Below are positions 27,163-36,832 of a stretch of DNA of 64,000 nt, one piece after another. The stretch is from assembly GCA_947499095.1 (NCBI GenBank), contig CANMMR010000001.1, positions 310,001 to 374,000 on the forward strand. Reading direction: 5' to 3'. The notes under the pieces are model-generated. The model saw nothing but the letters and a program-made list of their open reading frames with translations. It did not search any database and was not told the DNA's origin. Within the stretch, counting starts at the first letter, position 1; every line of letters begins with the position of its first letter. Made by a program: the position numbers and the translations under genes. This stretch comes from an uncultured Erythrobacter sp. GTDB lineage: Bacteria; Pseudomonadota; Alphaproteobacteria; Sphingomonadales; Sphingomonadaceae.

Positions 27163-28640
27163 TGGCGTCGCGTCTCCCTATCAAACGGCTCATGGCCGGA
27201 AGCGCGCTGGCAAGCATCGCGCTTGCCCAGTCGGCAGCTGCCGACACGCTGCAGGAAGCGCTGACCCAGGCCTATCTCAATAATCCGGTCCTGCTCGCCG
27301 CGCAGGCCAACCAGCGCGCGACCGACGAAAACGTCCCGATCAATCGCGCACAGGGCCTGCCCAGTGCCGATGCGACCGCGACCTATACCGAGTTCGTCAA
27401 GACCTCGACCAACAGCTTCACCTCACCCGACCGGGTGCTGCAGATCGGTCCGCAGCTCAACGTCCCGATCTATTCCGGCGGCGCGATCAAGAATTCCATC
27501 GCTGCCGCGGAACAGCGGGTAGAAGCTGGACAAGCGGATCTCCGCGGCACCGAAAGCGCGCTCTTCAGCCAGGTCGTCGCGGCCTATATGGACGTGCTTC
27601 TCGGCCAGGCGGTAACATCGCTGCGCGCCAACCAGATCGACGTCCTGCAAGTCAATGCACAGGCGACCAGCGACCGCTTCGAAATCGGCGACCTGACGAG
27701 AACCGATGTCGCGCAGTCGCAAGCCCGCTTGGCGCTGGCCCGCGGTGATTTCCGTAACGCGCAGGCAAACCTCATTTCGGCGCGCGAAACCTACATCCAG
27801 CTGGTCGGCGACACGCCGGACAATCTCCAGCCGCCGCCGGCTCTGCCCGGCCTGCCCGAGAATGTCGAAACCGCCGTCGCCGTCGCGCTCGAAGACAATC
27901 CGGACCTGATCGCCGCCAAGGAGCGGGCGCAGGCTGCCGGTTACGACACCGAGGTCGCCGGATCGGGCCGCCTGCCCAATGTCGGCGTCTTCGCCAATGG
28001 CGGGTACAACAATTACTTCGGCACGCTGGCCGGTGGACAGGCAGGCATTTCGCAGGCGGAAACGACGGCCAATGTCGGCGTGCAGATGAGGCTTCCTATT
28101 TTCCAGGGCGGCCTCCCAGCCGCGCGGCAACGGCAGGCGCAGGCACGCGAGACGGCCGCACTGGAGCAGGTCATCGCTGCCGAGCGCGATGTGATCGCAC
28201 AGGTCCGTGCTGCGTGGTCGAGCTGGCAGGCCTCGCTCGCCGTGATCGAAAGCAGTCAGGTCGCCGTCGATGCGGCGGCGCTCAGCCTCGAAGGCGTGCG
28301 GGCCGAAAATTCGATCGGCAATCGCACCATCCTCGACGTACTGAATGCGGAACAGGAGCTGCTGAATTCGCAGGTCCAGCTCGTGACCGCGCGGCGTAAC
28401 GCCTATGTCGCAGGCTTCACCCTGCTGGCCGCCATGGGTCGGGCCGAAGCGCGCGACCTCAATCTCGGCGATGCGGGCGTGCTCTACGATCCCGAGCTCA
28501 ACTACCAGCGCGTGCGCGGCAAGATCTGGGACTGGGACCGCGATCCGGAGCCCGTTGCCGAGGCGACTCGCACCGTCGATCTGCCGGCGGCGAACGCCGA
28601 CATCGCCGAAGAGGATGATTTCGCGGATAGAATCGATTAA
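27162..28640 (+). CDS. tolC: TolC family outer-membrane efflux channel
   Basis: 492 residues starting at ATG 27162 (MASRLPIKRLMAGSALASIALAQSAAAD), with signal cleavage after SAAA. Two repeats of the OEP fold are visible (LQEALTQAYLNNPVLLAAQANQRA and VAVALEDNPDLIAAKERAQ), with strands such as IGPQLNVPIYSGG and VGVQMRLPIFQGG flanking long helices. A 50-residue acidic tail follows. It forms the exit duct for type I secretion and RND efflux. Confidence 0.94.
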   Translation: MASRLPIKRLMAGSALASIALAQSAAADTLQEALTQAYLNNPVLLAAQANQRATDENVPINRAQGLPSADATATYTEFVKTSTNSFTSPDRVLQIGPQLNVPIYSGGAIKNSIAAAEQRVEAGQADLRGTESALFSQVVAAYMDVLLGQAVTSLRANQIDVLQVNAQATSDRFEIGDLTRTDVAQSQARLALARGDFRNAQANLISARETYIQLVGDTPDNLQPPPALPGLPENVETAVAVALEDNPDLIAAKERAQAAGYDTEVAGSGRLPNVGVFANGGYNNYFGTLAGGQAGISQAETTANVGVQMRLPIFQGGLPAARQRQAQARETAALEQVIAAERDVIAQVRAAWSSWQASLAVIESSQVAVDAAALSLEGVRAENSIGNRTILDVLNAEQELLNSQVQLVTARRNAYVAGFTLLAAMGRAEARDLNLGDAGVLYDPELNYQRVRGKIWDWDRDPEPVAEATRTVDLPAANADIAEEDDFADRID

Positions 28641-28697
28641 GCACACCGTCCGAACGCTGCAAAAGCGTCGATTCGTGAAGCAGGGGTGCAATCGATT

Positions 28698-29159
28698 ATG
28701 AATCAGGCTGGCGAACCTTCGGTCGAAGAAATCCTCGACTCGATCAAGAAAGTGATCGCGCGAGATAATCGCGATGCAATCATCGCGGATCGTCGCCGCA
28801 AGTCTGCACCCGTGGCTCCGCCCGAACCGGCTGATGAGGAAGAGGCTGAAGAAGTCCTCGAACTCGATGCCGATTATGCCGTCGAAGATGCTGGCGACCA
28901 ACCGGATGACGAGGAAGAGGATGCGCTGACCCGCGGCGATACGCGCAAGGCGATGCAGGAAAACTTCGCCGCGCTCGCCATGCTGTCGCAACCGAGCAAG
29001 CAGCCGCAGATCGTCCGCTCGGGCGAAACCTCGCTTGAGGGTCTGGTGCGCGAGATGCTTCGCCCGATGCTGCGCGAATGGCTCGATGCCAATCTGCCCG
29101 GCATGGTCGAGGATATGGTCAAGGCGGAGATCGCCCGGATCGCCGGCAAGCGCTCCTGA
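28698..29159 (+). CDS. popZ: PopZ-like polar organising protein (DUF2497)
   Basis: 153 residues from the ATG at 28698. N-terminal helix EPSVEEILDSIKKVIARDN matches PopZ/DUF2497. The middle is acidic and disordered (PADEEEAEEVLELDADYAVEDAGDQPDDEEED). The C-terminal helices are LEGLVREMLRPMLREWLDANLPGMVEDMVKAEIARIAG, the PopZ oligomerisation region. In Caulobacter PopZ tethers ParB/parS at the cell pole; here parA and parS-like sites lie in the same window. Confidence 0.88.
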   Translation: MNQAGEPSVEEILDSIKKVIARDNRDAIIADRRRKSAPVAPPEPADEEEAEEVLELDADYAVEDAGDQPDDEEEDALTRGDTRKAMQENFAALAMLSQPSKQPQIVRSGETSLEGLVREMLRPMLREWLDANLPGMVEDMVKAEIARIAGKRS

Positions 29160-29218
29160 CCACGGAACCCGATCTAAACGCTTAACTTTGCCGCGCGGCG
29201 CGGATAAGCCTTGCGCCC

Positions 29219-31306
29219 ATGACTGCACGCAACCGGGTCGCTTTCCCGCTCGCCAGCGCCATTGCGCTTCTCGCTTCGCCCCTCGCTGCGCAGGACCGCG
29301 CGCCGATGAGCGCCCAGGATCTCGTCACCATGCCGCGCCTCGGCGCGCCGAGCGTCGATCCATCCGGACGCATGGCGGTCTATTCGGTAACTACGACCGA
29401 TCCTGAGACGTACGATCGCAACAGCACGCTCTACATGCGCTCGCTCGCTGACATGAATGCCGCGCCGGTTGTGCTTGATCTCACGGGTGGCGACGCAAGG
29501 TTCGGCGGCGACGGCTGGCTCTACTACCTGCATGACGATCAGGTCTGGCGCGCCCGCATCGGCCTAGACGGGAGCGTTTCCGAGATATTGCAGGTCACCG
29601 ACTTGCCCCGCACAGTGAACGGCTTCCAGGTCGCGCGTGACGGATCGCGGCTGGCGATCTGGACCGATGTTGCGCGCAGTTGCTCCGACCTATCCTGCGA
29701 CGACAGCGCGAAGGCCTACGAACCCGGTCCGGGCACCGGACTGCTATTCGAAGGCGACGGCGGCTTCATCCGTCACTGGGATAGCTGGGAAACGCCCGGC
29801 ACCTACAGCCGCGTATTCGTGGTCCCGCTCGACGGCGGCAGGCAGGCCGGCGCAGCAAGGCCGGTGGATGGCGCTATCGGAGCAGGCGGACCCAGCGGCG
29901 ATACGCCCACCGCGCCCTTCGGCGGGAGTGAGGATGTCGCCTTCGCATCCAATGGACAGGGCCTTTATTTCACCGCGCGCGAGGGCGGGCAGACCGAGCC
30001 ATACTCGACCAATCTTGACATTTGGTTCTCCGATTTCTCCGGCAACGCACCGACCAATCTGACCGACGCCAACGAGGCTCTCGACGCGCTGCCGACCCCG
30101 TCGCCCGACGGCCGATATCTCGCCTATGTCGCCATGGAACGGCCGACCTACGAGGCCGATCGGCAGGTAGTCATGCTCCGCGATCTGCGCACTGGTGTCG
30201 TCACGCCGCTGACGAAGGACTTCGACCGCAGCTTCGGCTCGCTCGCCTGGACGCCCGATTCCCGCTGGATCGTCGCCACCGCGCAGGACGTGCTCGATAC
30301 GCCGGCTTTCCGCATCGATCCACGCACCGGCGAAGTCGTCCGGCTCGACCTGATGGCGGGCAACGAAGCGCATATCGGCAATGTGGTGCCGCTCCATGGC
30401 GGCGGGCTGGTCTTCACCCGCGATTCGATCGGCGCGCCTGCGGAGATGTACCTCGCCCGGGACTGGGATCAGGCCACGCCGCTGACGGATGTCGCGATGA
30501 GCCGGATGGGCAATCTGACACCCGTCTCGGTCGAGCGGTTCAGCTTTACAGGAGCGGGGGGCGACACCGTCTGGGGTCAGATCACCAAGCCGGACGGCGT
30601 TTCCGGCCAGCTTCCGGCAATCCTTTACGTCCATGGCGGCCCGCAGGGGTCGTTCAACGATGGCTGGTCGAGCCGCTGGAACCCGCGCGTCGTCGCCGGC
30701 CAGGGCTATGCGGTGATCTCGGTCGATTTCCACGGCTCCACCGGATACGGCCAGGCCTTTACCGATGCGATCAATCGCGACTGGGGCGGCAAGCCGCTGG
30801 AGGATTTGCAGAAAGGCCTTGCCGCTGCGCTGCAATTCGACACACAGATCGACGGCAGCCGCGCCTGCGCCATGGGCGCGAGCTACGGCGGCTACATGAT
30901 GAACTGGATCGCCGGACAGTGGCCCGAGCGCTTCGACTGCCTCGTCCAGCACGACGGCCTGTTCGACATGCGCAGCTTCTATTTCACGACCGAGGAATTG
31001 TGGTTCCCGCGCTGGGATTTCGGCGGTGGCTATCTGGAAAACCCTGAAGCCTACGAGAAATGGAATCCGGTCAATCACGTCGATGAGTGGCAAACACCCA
31101 TGCTGGTCATCACCGGCATGAAGGACTTCCGCGTGCCGTACACGCAAGGGATCGCCAGCTTTACCGCGCTGCAGGAGAAGCAGATCCCGAGCCAGCTGCT
31201 CGTCTTTCCCGATGAGAACCACTGGGTGCTGAAGCCGAAGAATTCGCTGCAATGGCACAACACCGTGTTCGCCTGGCTCGATCGCTGGCTGAAGCCCGAA
31301 GAATGA
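29219..31306 (+). CDS. S9 family serine peptidase, exported
   Basis: 695 residues with signal peptide [25 protein letters not shown]. An N-terminal beta-propeller of WD40-like PD40 repeats ([23 protein letters not shown]) precedes an alpha/beta-hydrolase domain. The catalytic Ser is in [14 protein letters not shown], Asp in [14 protein letters not shown] and His in [13 protein letters not shown]. It is related to dipeptidyl and acylaminoacyl peptidases and probably trims peptides in the periplasm. It overlaps the ferredoxin gene by 4 bp. Confidence 0.93.
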   Translation: MTARNRVAFPLASAIALLASPLAAQDRAPMSAQDLVTMPRLGAPSVDPSGRMAVYSVTTTDPETYDRNSTLYMRSLADMNAAPVVLDLTGGDARFGGDGWLYYLHDDQVWRARIGLDGSVSEILQVTDLPRTVNGFQVARDGSRLAIWTDVARSCSDLSCDDSAKAYEPGPGTGLLFEGDGGFIRHWDSWETPGTYSRVFVVPLDGGRQAGAARPVDGAIGAGGPSGDTPTAPFGGSEDVAFASNGQGLYFTAREGGQTEPYSTNLDIWFSDFSGNAPTNLTDANEALDALPTPSPDGRYLAYVAMERPTYEADRQVVMLRDLRTGVVTPLTKDFDRSFGSLAWTPDSRWIVATAQDVLDTPAFRIDPRTGEVVRLDLMAGNEAHIGNVVPLHGGGLVFTRDSIGAPAEMYLARDWDQATPLTDVAMSRMGNLTPVSVERFSFTGAGGDTVWGQITKPDGVSGQLPAILYVHGGPQGSFNDGWSSRWNPRVVAGQGYAVISVDFHGSTGYGQAFTDAINRDWGGKPLEDLQKGLAAALQFDTQIDGSRACAMGASYGGYMMNWIAGQWPERFDCLVQHDGLFDMRSFYFTTEELWFPRWDFGGGYLENPEAYEKWNPVNHVDEWQTPMLVITGMKDFRVPYTQGIASFTALQEKQIPSQLLVFPDENHWVLKPKNSLQWHNTVFAWLDRWLKPEE

Positions 31307-31677
31307 GCGCGAGCGAAAAGAAGCTGCTTAAGGCGCGCAAAGCGCTGGCCAAGATCGGCGGTGCCTCGGCCGAGCGGCAGATCTTTCTGTGCGCCGTGTC
31401 CGAGAAGCAGAAATGCTGCAAGCGCGACGAGGGCAAGGCCGCCTGGAATTACCTCAAGAAGCGGCTGAAGGAATTAAAGCTCGTTGGGCCGGGTGCGACC
31501 GTCCAGCGGACCAAGGCCGATTGCCTGCAGGTCTGTGAGGCCGGACCCATTGCGGTCGTCTGGCCGGACAACGTCTGGTACCATTCCTGCAATGAAGAGG
31601 TGCTGGAAGCGATCATCCAGCGTCACCTCATCGGCGGCGTGCCGGTGGAGGAATTCCGGCTCTACCCGGCGGACTGA
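31303..31677 (+). CDS. thioredoxin-like [2Fe-2S] ferredoxin-domain protein
   Basis: 124 residues from the ATG overlapping the peptidase stop (ATGA); the track starts earlier. The N terminus is basic ([16 protein letters not shown]). Cysteines in [13 protein letters not shown] and [25 protein letters not shown] follow the pattern of NuoE-like and COG3411 ferredoxins. Electron partner unknown. Its 3' end overlaps the convergent membrane protein gene by 16 bp. Confidence 0.88.
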   Translation: MSASEKKLLKARKALAKIGGASAERQIFLCAVSEKQKCCKRDEGKAAWNYLKKRLKELKLVGPGATVQRTKADCLQVCEAGPIAVVWPDNVWYHSCNEEVLEAIIQRHLIGGVPVEEFRLYPAD

Positions 31678-31970
31678 TCGTCGCGGTCGTCGGCCAGCGG
31701 ATCGTCGATCGATTCGTCATGCCCGGTACCCGATGACAGGAACACCAGCCCCATGAGCGCGCTCGCCAGCAGCATGGTGAAGCCGATCCCCAGCGCCGCC
31801 GCAATGTAGTAATGGATCGAGACGGCTTCGTTGCCGAACTTCCATAGCAGCGCCAGCGAAATCGCGACCACGCCCACCGTCAGCAGGAACATGAAGCGCA
31901 TGATCCGCCGGAACCGCGCCCAGGCGAAGGCGGCGTTTTGCGGATCGTCGAGGGGAGACTTCTTCACCAT
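31662..31970 (-). CDS. small membrane protein with two TM helices
   Basis: 102 residues from the ATG at 31970 ([27 protein letters not shown]). Two membrane segments ([18 protein letters not shown] and [24 protein letters not shown]) are followed by an acidic tail [18 protein letters not shown]. The longer track ORF from 32522 is not supported upstream. Function unknown; convergent overlap of 16 bp with the ferredoxin gene. Confidence 0.8.
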   Translation of the reverse strand: MVKKSPLDDPQNAAFAWARFRRIMRFMFLLTVGVVAISLALLWKFGNEAVSIHYYIAAALGIGFTMLLASALMGLVFLSSGTGHDESIDDPLADDRDDQSAG

Positions 31971-32096
31971 CGCGCCTTCTCTGGCCGCTCGCCTCGCACC
32001 TTGCAATGACCTTGCCGGGCCCCGGCGCGTCACGGATTCGCATTTTGCGCCGTTTGATGGCATTCTCCCGACCATTAAAAGGGAGACGACAGCGCC

Positions 32097-32528
32097 ATGG
32101 ATATCGGATCGCTCATTGCAGATCGCAGAAGCTCGAACGTGATTTCCTGTTCGGTCGATGGCCAGGTCAGGGAGGCGGTGCGGTTGCTGGCTTCCAAGCG
32201 CATCGGTGCGTTGCCCGTGATGGAAGACGGCAAGGTCGTCGGCATCTTCTCCGAACGCGATGTGATTTATCGCCTGGCCGAGGAAGGGGATGCCTGCCTC
32301 GCTCGCCCGGTCGGCGACGTGATGACCTCGCCGCCGATCACGGTCGATCGCGCGACCAAGATCGACCAGGCGCTCGCGTTGATGACCAAGCGGCGTATCC
32401 GCCACCTGCCCGTGCTCGACGGCGACACCATGTGCGGCTTCATCTCGATCGGCGATCTCGTGAAATCGCGCTTCGACGAGGTGCAGCACGAAGCCGAAGC
32501 CATGCGCGATTATATCGCCCACGCTTGA
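32097..32528 (+). CDS. CBS-domain protein
   Basis: 143 residues made of two CBS motifs: about 8-62 (VREAVRLLASKRIGALPVMEDGKVVGIFSERD) and 72-125 (TKIDQALALMTKRRIRHLPVLDG). Stand-alone paired CBS domains sense adenine nucleotides or NAD and regulate partner proteins, which are not evident here. GGGAGACGAC lies upstream of the ATG. Confidence 0.92.
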   Translation: MDIGSLIADRRSSNVISCSVDGQVREAVRLLASKRIGALPVMEDGKVVGIFSERDVIYRLAEEGDACLARPVGDVMTSPPITVDRATKIDQALALMTKRRIRHLPVLDGDTMCGFISIGDLVKSRFDEVQHEAEAMRDYIAHA

Positions 32529-32559
32529 GCGCGGGCGCAGCGCACCCTACATTCAAGTT

Positions 32560-32889
32560 ATGACCGGCACACCCACACTGACAGAAGCGGCGGCAACGCG
32601 CGTCGCAGCAATCGCGCAGAAGCAGGCGAAGCCCGCGATATTGCGCTTGTCCGTCGAGGGGGGCGGTTGTTCTGGCTTCCAGTACAAGTTCGACCTCGCG
32701 CAGGCGCCGGACAGCGACGATGCCGTTAGCGAAACCGAAGGCGTGAAACTGGTCGTCGATCCCGTCAGCCTGGACCTGCTGGCCGGCAGCAAGGTCGATT
32801 TCGTCGAGGATCTGGGCGGTGCGGCGTTCAAGGTCGAGAATCCCCAGGCGGCCGCTGGCTGCGGTTGCGGATCGAGCTTCGGGATTTGA
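32560..32889 (+). CDS. erpA: ErpA-like A-type Fe-S carrier
   Basis: 109 residues. Motifs LRLSVEGGGCSGFQYKF and the C-terminal AAGCGCGSSFGI hold the three cluster cysteines, with FVEDLGGAAFKVENP typical of ErpA/IscA. It is distinct from SufA at 1784 and lacks that protein's N-terminal extension. It delivers [4Fe-4S] clusters to specific enzymes, possibly including the fumarase here. Confidence 0.92.
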   Translation: MTGTPTLTEAAATRVAAIAQKQAKPAILRLSVEGGGCSGFQYKFDLAQAPDSDDAVSETEGVKLVVDPVSLDLLAGSKVDFVEDLGGAAFKVENPQAAAGCGCGSSFGI

Positions 32890-32926
32890 GTTAGACCCGC
32901 GCGCGCCTTTCGGGCATCACGCGCGG

Positions 32927-33712
32927 ATGCGTATCGCCACTTACAATATCAACGGCATCAAGGCGCGCCTGCCGCGCCTGAAGGAATGGCTCGAGGAAAC
33001 CCGCCCCACCGTCGCCTGCCTGCAGGAAATCAAGACGATGGACGACGGCTTCCCCGCCGACGAGTTCGAGGCGATCGGATACAAGGCGATCTGGCACGGC
33101 CAGAAGAGCTTCAACGGCGTCGCGATCCTGGCCGATGGTGTCGAGCCGGTCGAAGTGCAGCGCGGCCTCGGCATCGATGGCCCGAAGGACGGCGAGGGCG
33201 AACAGGCCCGCTATCTGGAAGCCGAGGTAAACGGTGTCCGCATCTGCAACCTCTACCTGCCCAACGGCAATCCGCATCCGGGGCCCAAGTTCGATTACAA
33301 GCTCGCCTGGATGGAGAAGCTGCGCGCCCGCATGCGCGAAATCTGGCGCGAGGAGGTTCCGGCGGTCGTCCTTGGCGATTTCAACGTCATACCGGAAGAC
33401 AAGGACGTCTGGTCCGTCCGCGCGATGGCGAACGATGCGCTGATGCAACCCGAATCGCGCGATGCCTATCGCCGCTTCCTCGACGATGGGTGGACCGACG
33501 CGATCGATACGCTCAACCCGCGCGGCGGGGTCTGGACCTATTGGGATTACCAGGCCGGTGCCTGGCAGCGCGACCACGGCTTCCGGATCGATCACCTGCT
33601 GCTGTCGCCCGAGACCGCGGACAGGATGACTACGGCCGGCGTCGACAAGGAATATCGCGGGCGTGAGAAGTCCAGCGATCACACGCCCGTCTGGGTAGAG
33701 CTGCGCGACTGA
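32927..33712 (+). CDS. xth: exodeoxyribonuclease III (AP endonuclease)
   Basis: 261 residues from the ATG at 32927 (MRIATYNINGIKARLPRLKEWL); the track's start at 32819 overlaps erpA. Catalytic motifs are CLQEIKT, YLPNGNPHPGPKF, LGDFNVIPEDKDVW, RIDHLLLSP and the final SDHTPVWVELRD. It cuts at abasic sites in base-excision repair and removes 3' blocks. Confidence 0.96.
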   Translation: MRIATYNINGIKARLPRLKEWLEETRPTVACLQEIKTMDDGFPADEFEAIGYKAIWHGQKSFNGVAILADGVEPVEVQRGLGIDGPKDGEGEQARYLEAEVNGVRICNLYLPNGNPHPGPKFDYKLAWMEKLRARMREIWREEVPAVVLGDFNVIPEDKDVWSVRAMANDALMQPESRDAYRRFLDDGWTDAIDTLNPRGGVWTYWDYQAGAWQRDHGFRIDHLLLSPETADRMTTAGVDKEYRGREKSSDHTPVWVELRD

Positions 33713-33771
33713 GCGCCAAGCGAAAGGGGCCGCCGCTCGCGCGACGACCCCTCACGTTTCCGATCCGCCAA

Positions 33772-34428
33772 TTAGCGGTAGAAAATGTGCGTATCGATGG
33801 TCGCAGTGGCGATCTTCTTGCGGCTCCAGCTCGGCCGCACGTATTTCGCATGGAAGAACAGGGCATCGCCGGCTTCGCTCTCCCACAAGCCGCGGTGGGC
33901 GATGCGGGCAAGGGCCTTGGCCTTGGTCCACGCTGCGGTACCCGTGCGAATGCGTGGCATGCGGCCGCCCTTCACGAATGAGAACTGCGCGCGCTGGTAG
34001 ACCACGCCGCAATAGCTCGACGGGAAGCGGCGGTCCTCCGCGCGGTTGATGATGACCTGCGCCACGGCCAGCTGGCCGGCCAGCGGTTCGCCGCGCGATT
34101 CGAAATAGATCGCACCGGCGAGGCACTGGAGTTCGGGCGAGAGCTCGCCGGTGGCGGGCATCGCGTCGACCAGCTCGCGCAGGCTTTGGGCGCGCGGGGC
34201 TTCTTCGACGACGGGAATTTCGGGTTCGGCTTCCTCGGGAAGCTCCTGCACCACCTCGTTCTGTACGAAGACCGGAACGACCTCTTCGGTCACTTCGGGT
34301 TCGGCGGTGGCGATTTCGGTTGCTTGCGCCGCAACTTGGGCGTTGGCGCCGGAACTTTCCGCTCCGGCAAGCGTGGTAAGGGCGATCGCCGCGACAGCCG
34401 CGGTGAAACCGGTAAATTTACGGACCAT
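33772..34428 (-). CDS. SleB/CwlJ-type cell-wall hydrolase
   Basis: 218 residues. A signal peptide (MVRKFTGFTAAVAAIALTTLAGA) is followed by an acidic Glu/Pro/Val-rich linker to about residue 100. The Hydrolase_2 domain begins LQCLAGAIYFESRGEPLAGQLAVAQVI, with the catalytic Glu in YFESRGE, and ends WSRKKIATATIDTHIFYR. Unlike spore SleB this is a non-sporulating Gram-negative, where such proteins trim peptidoglycan during growth. A structured leader precedes it. Confidence 0.93.
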   Translation of the reverse strand: MVRKFTGFTAAVAAIALTTLAGAESSGANAQVAAQATEIATAEPEVTEEVVPVFVQNEVVQELPEEAEPEIPVVEEAPRAQSLRELVDAMPATGELSPELQCLAGAIYFESRGEPLAGQLAVAQVIINRAEDRRFPSSYCGVVYQRAQFSFVKGGRMPRIRTGTAAWTKAKALARIAHRGLWESEAGDALFFHAKYVRPSWSRKKIATATIDTHIFYR

Positions 34429-34459
34429 TTTTCTGCTAAACTAAGCGGTTGATGGCCTG

Positions 34460-34540
34460 ACGCAGACTGGGATCCGTGCGCGTTGTTCGCGTCGTTGAAC
34501 TGGATCCGTTACGGGCCTGCCGCCCATCCCCCGTCTGCGT
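34460..34540 (-). promoter_or_regulatory. structured leader candidate before the SleB-type gene
   Basis: In the 198-bp gap upstream of the hydrolase gene, ACGCAGAC (34460-34467) and GTCTGCGT (34533-34540) form a perfect 8-bp inverted repeat, with a following GGG/CCC pairing. Inside, GGATCC occurs twice, at about 34469 and 34502. An RNA leader 32 bp or more upstream of the start is suggested. I recognise no known riboswitch. Confidence 0.45.
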
Positions 34541-34626
34541 GCTAGCCTACCGACCCCATTGCCGAAGCAGGCCGCCTACGCATCGAAGTTGGGCGGCCAA
34601 ATAGTCACATCCGAAACCAAGTCAAG

Positions 34627-34962
34627 TTATTGCACTGCGGAATCGATGAACCGTTCCGCATCGGCGATATCCAGCTCAACCACCCAGCAATCGGGATCCG
34701 ACTGCTGTCTGCGAGCGATATATTCGCCAAATTCCTGAGGCTTATCAGGGTCTTGACTTAGAGAGCGAGTGAAGCTGCGCGATCCGTCGAGCTGGGGCAT
34801 TCGCTCCCATAAGACCGCATTTTCGCCCCGGTCGAGCGTAATTACTAGGAGCGTCCCGGCGTCCTTCTCCCCGCGCTGCAAGACAGTTGCAAAGCCGCCT
34901 GCAGCCGAAACCGAGCGCACCAGACCCGAGACCTCGACATGGGCGGGAAGCCGTGCATCCAC
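34627..34962 (-). CDS. DUF1491 family protein
   Basis: 111 residues (MDARLPAHVEVSGLVRSVSAAGGFATVLQRGEKDAG ... LWERMPQLDGSRSFTRSL ... SDPDCWVVELDIADAERF), the sequence pattern of DUF1491, a short alphaproteobacterial family of unknown role. Cytoplasmic by appearance. It follows the thioesterase gene by five bases on the same strand. Confidence 0.88.
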   Translation of the reverse strand: MDARLPAHVEVSGLVRSVSAAGGFATVLQRGEKDAGTLLVITLDRGENAVLWERMPQLDGSRSFTRSLSQDPDKPQEFGEYIARRQQSDPDCWVVELDIADAERFIDSAVQ

Positions 34963-34967
34963 CTCGT

Positions 34968-35435
34968 TCAGCCCTTGCCGATGTAGCCGGGCAGGCTCGA
35001 CAGGGCGATTCGCGAGCGCATGAATGTGCCCGTGCCACGACCGATCTCGTCGCCTTCCTCATCCACCAGACGCGACTCGGCGACGAACACCCGCTTACGG
35101 CCGCTGACCCACTTGCCCTCCGCAATCACCTTGCCGGTCCGGACCGGCTTGGTGAAATGAAGGTTGAAGGAGGTCGTCAGCAGGAATCGATCCGTCGCCA
35201 GCGTATTCGCTGCATAGAAAGCCGCATCGTCGAGCATCTTGAAGTAGATCGTGCCATGCGCGGCGCCGGCAGCATGATAGACTTCCTCGGTCACATCGAA
35301 AGCGATCCGGGCAAGACCCTCGTCCGGGATCGAGAGGCGCGAGGCGAACAGAGCATTGACCGGCGCCGAGGTATAGAGCGCCTCAAGCGCGCGATAATGC
35401 CTCTCGGCCCCGCTATTTGCCGCCCCGTCCGCCAT
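34968..35435 (-). CDS. PaaI-type hotdog thioesterase
   Basis: 155 residues from the ATG at 35435 (MADGAANSGAERHYRALE); the track's start at 35522 overlaps the hpf gene. The hotdog fold shows VYHAAGAAHGTIYFKMLDDAAFYAANT and FLLTTSFNLHFTKPVRTGKVIAEGKWV, matching PaaI-like acyl-CoA thioesterases. The substrate cannot be told. Confidence 0.85.
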   Translation of the reverse strand: MADGAANSGAERHYRALEALYTSAPVNALFASRLSIPDEGLARIAFDVTEEVYHAAGAAHGTIYFKMLDDAAFYAANTLATDRFLLTTSFNLHFTKPVRTGKVIAEGKWVSGRKRVFVAESRLVDEEGDEIGRGTGTFMRSRIALSSLPGYIGKG

Positions 35436-35448
35436 GAACCCGCTCTGC

Positions 35449-36018
35449 CTAGCGCGGCTCGACCCAGCCGATCGAACCGTCGTGGCGGCGATAGACCATA
35501 TTGTGCTGCTCGCTGCCGGCATTCTTGAACAGGAGCGCGTTGGCGTTCTGCAAATCGAGCATCATCACCGCATCGGCGACACTGCATTCGGGAATGATGG
35601 CGCGCGTTTCGGCGATGACCGGCGGGCTGTCGACCGTGACCTCTTCCTCGTCGTCCGCATCGGGCGCGGCGAGGATGGTATAGGCCGCTTCTTCCTCGCG
35701 CAGGGCATGAGCAGCCTGCTCGTGCCGGTCCTGGATCCGGCGCTTGTAGCGGCGGAGCTGCTTCTCGATCTTGGCCGCGGCCTGATCGAAGGATTGGTGC
35801 ACGTCATGCGCCTCGGCATGGCCCTTGAGGATCAGGCCCTGCATCACATGGGTGACAATATCTGCGGTGAACGAGCCGCCCGCCCCCTTGCCGAAAGTGA
35901 CGTGGGAGGAGATCGCGCGATTGAAATGCTTGTCGACGATGGCGTTCATGCGGTCGTCGACATGCTCTTGCAGAGCGGCGCCGGTATCGATCTGGTGGCC
36001 GGAAACGCGGATATCCAT
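35449..36018 (-). CDS. hpf: ribosome hibernation promoting factor, long form
   Basis: 189 residues. The N-terminal RaiA/HPF domain (MDIRVSGHQIDTGAALQEHVDDRMN ... IVTHVMQGLILKGHAEAHDVHQSFDQAA) joins through an acidic linker to the C-terminal dimerisation domain (VADAVMMLDLQNANALLFKNAGSEQHNMVYRRHDGSIGWVEP), the long form that makes 100S ribosome dimers in stationary phase. Confidence 0.96.
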   Translation of the reverse strand: MDIRVSGHQIDTGAALQEHVDDRMNAIVDKHFNRAISSHVTFGKGAGGSFTADIVTHVMQGLILKGHAEAHDVHQSFDQAAAKIEKQLRRYKRRIQDRHEQAAHALREEEAAYTILAAPDADDEEEVTVDSPPVIAETRAIIPECSVADAVMMLDLQNANALLFKNAGSEQHNMVYRRHDGSIGWVEPR

Positions 36019-36089
36019 TGGTTTCGTTCTCCTTGTTCGTCCCCGCTTACAATCCCGACCGGCCCCGTCCGCCGGCGCTGGTCAGCAAT

Positions 36090-36785
36090 CTATCCCCACA
36101 GTGGGTTTTCGATCCCGGCCATGAATTCCCTATGGCGCGCAAGCTCTGCGGCAGACGCCGAATGCGGCCGCGGTTCACTGCGAGGCCGGTCGGGTGCGCG
36201 GCGAACCGCGACGATCTCCTCGATCGCCCCGCCCTGCTGCACTTCGATTTCGGCCGCGAGTTCCAGCCCTATCTGCCGTCCACCTTTCAGCTCGACATAG
36301 ACTTGCGCGAGCAGCTCGGCATCGAGCAGCGCGCCATGCTTCACGCGGTGGCTGCGGTCGATCCCGTAGCGCGAGCACAGCGCATCGAGCGAGAGCTTCG
36401 CGCCCGGATGCCGCTTGCGCGCCAGCGCGACCGTGTCGACCATGCGACTGGTGCACACTGCATCGCGCCCGCAGATCCCCAGTTCCGCATTGAGGAAACC
36501 GAAATCGAAGCCGGCGTTGTGCGCGACCAGCGGAGAGTCGCCAATAAACGCGAGCAGTTCCTCTGCCGCATCCGAGAACAAGGGCTTGTCCGACAGGAAG
36601 GCCGCCGAAAGCCCGTGCACCGCTTCCGCGCCAGCAGGCATGTCGCGCTCGGGATTGAAATAGGCGTGGTAGGTTTTGCCCGTGGGCACGAGATTGACCA
36701 TCTCGACGCATCCGATCTCGACCATCCGGTCCCCCGTCTTGGGGTCTAGCCCGGTGGTTTCGGTATCGAACACGATCTCACGCAT
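36090..36785 (-). CDS. dnaQ: DNA polymerase III epsilon, 3'-5' exonuclease
   Basis: 231 residues. Exo I is IVFDTETTGLDP, Exo II VAHNAGFDFGFLNAEL and Exo III HGALLDAELLAQVY, with all acidic residues and the catalytic His present. It is the replicative proofreading subunit. It ends a minus-strand set ppsR-maf-aroE-coaE-dnaQ that runs away from the origin candidate. Confidence 0.96.
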   Translation of the reverse strand: MREIVFDTETTGLDPKTGDRMVEIGCVEMVNLVPTGKTYHAYFNPERDMPAGAEAVHGLSAAFLSDKPLFSDAAEELLAFIGDSPLVAHNAGFDFGFLNAELGICGRDAVCTSRMVDTVALARKRHPGAKLSLDALCSRYGIDRSHRVKHGALLDAELLAQVYVELKGGRQIGLELAAEIEVQQGGAIEEIVAVRRAPDRPRSEPRPHSASAAELARHREFMAGIENPLWG

Positions 36786-36832
36786 TGCTTATCCTATCGG
36801 CCCCAATTGCGGCGATTTCAAGGGCCGATCGG

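Noticed and set aside
31662-32522. 286-aa minus ORF covering the CBS gene
   Set aside because: Only its 3' third (from the ATG at 31970) looks like a real protein; the rest is a shadow of the CBS gene.
33713-33771. possible AGGGG/CCCCT terminator between xth and the SleB-type gene
   Set aside because: Only five pairs with an 18-nt loop and no T-run; too weak to call.
34441-34532. 26-codon leader ORF (MGGRPVTDPV...) before the cell-wall hydrolase
   Set aside because: No ribosome-binding site or coding bias was seen; the same bases are better read as RNA structure.
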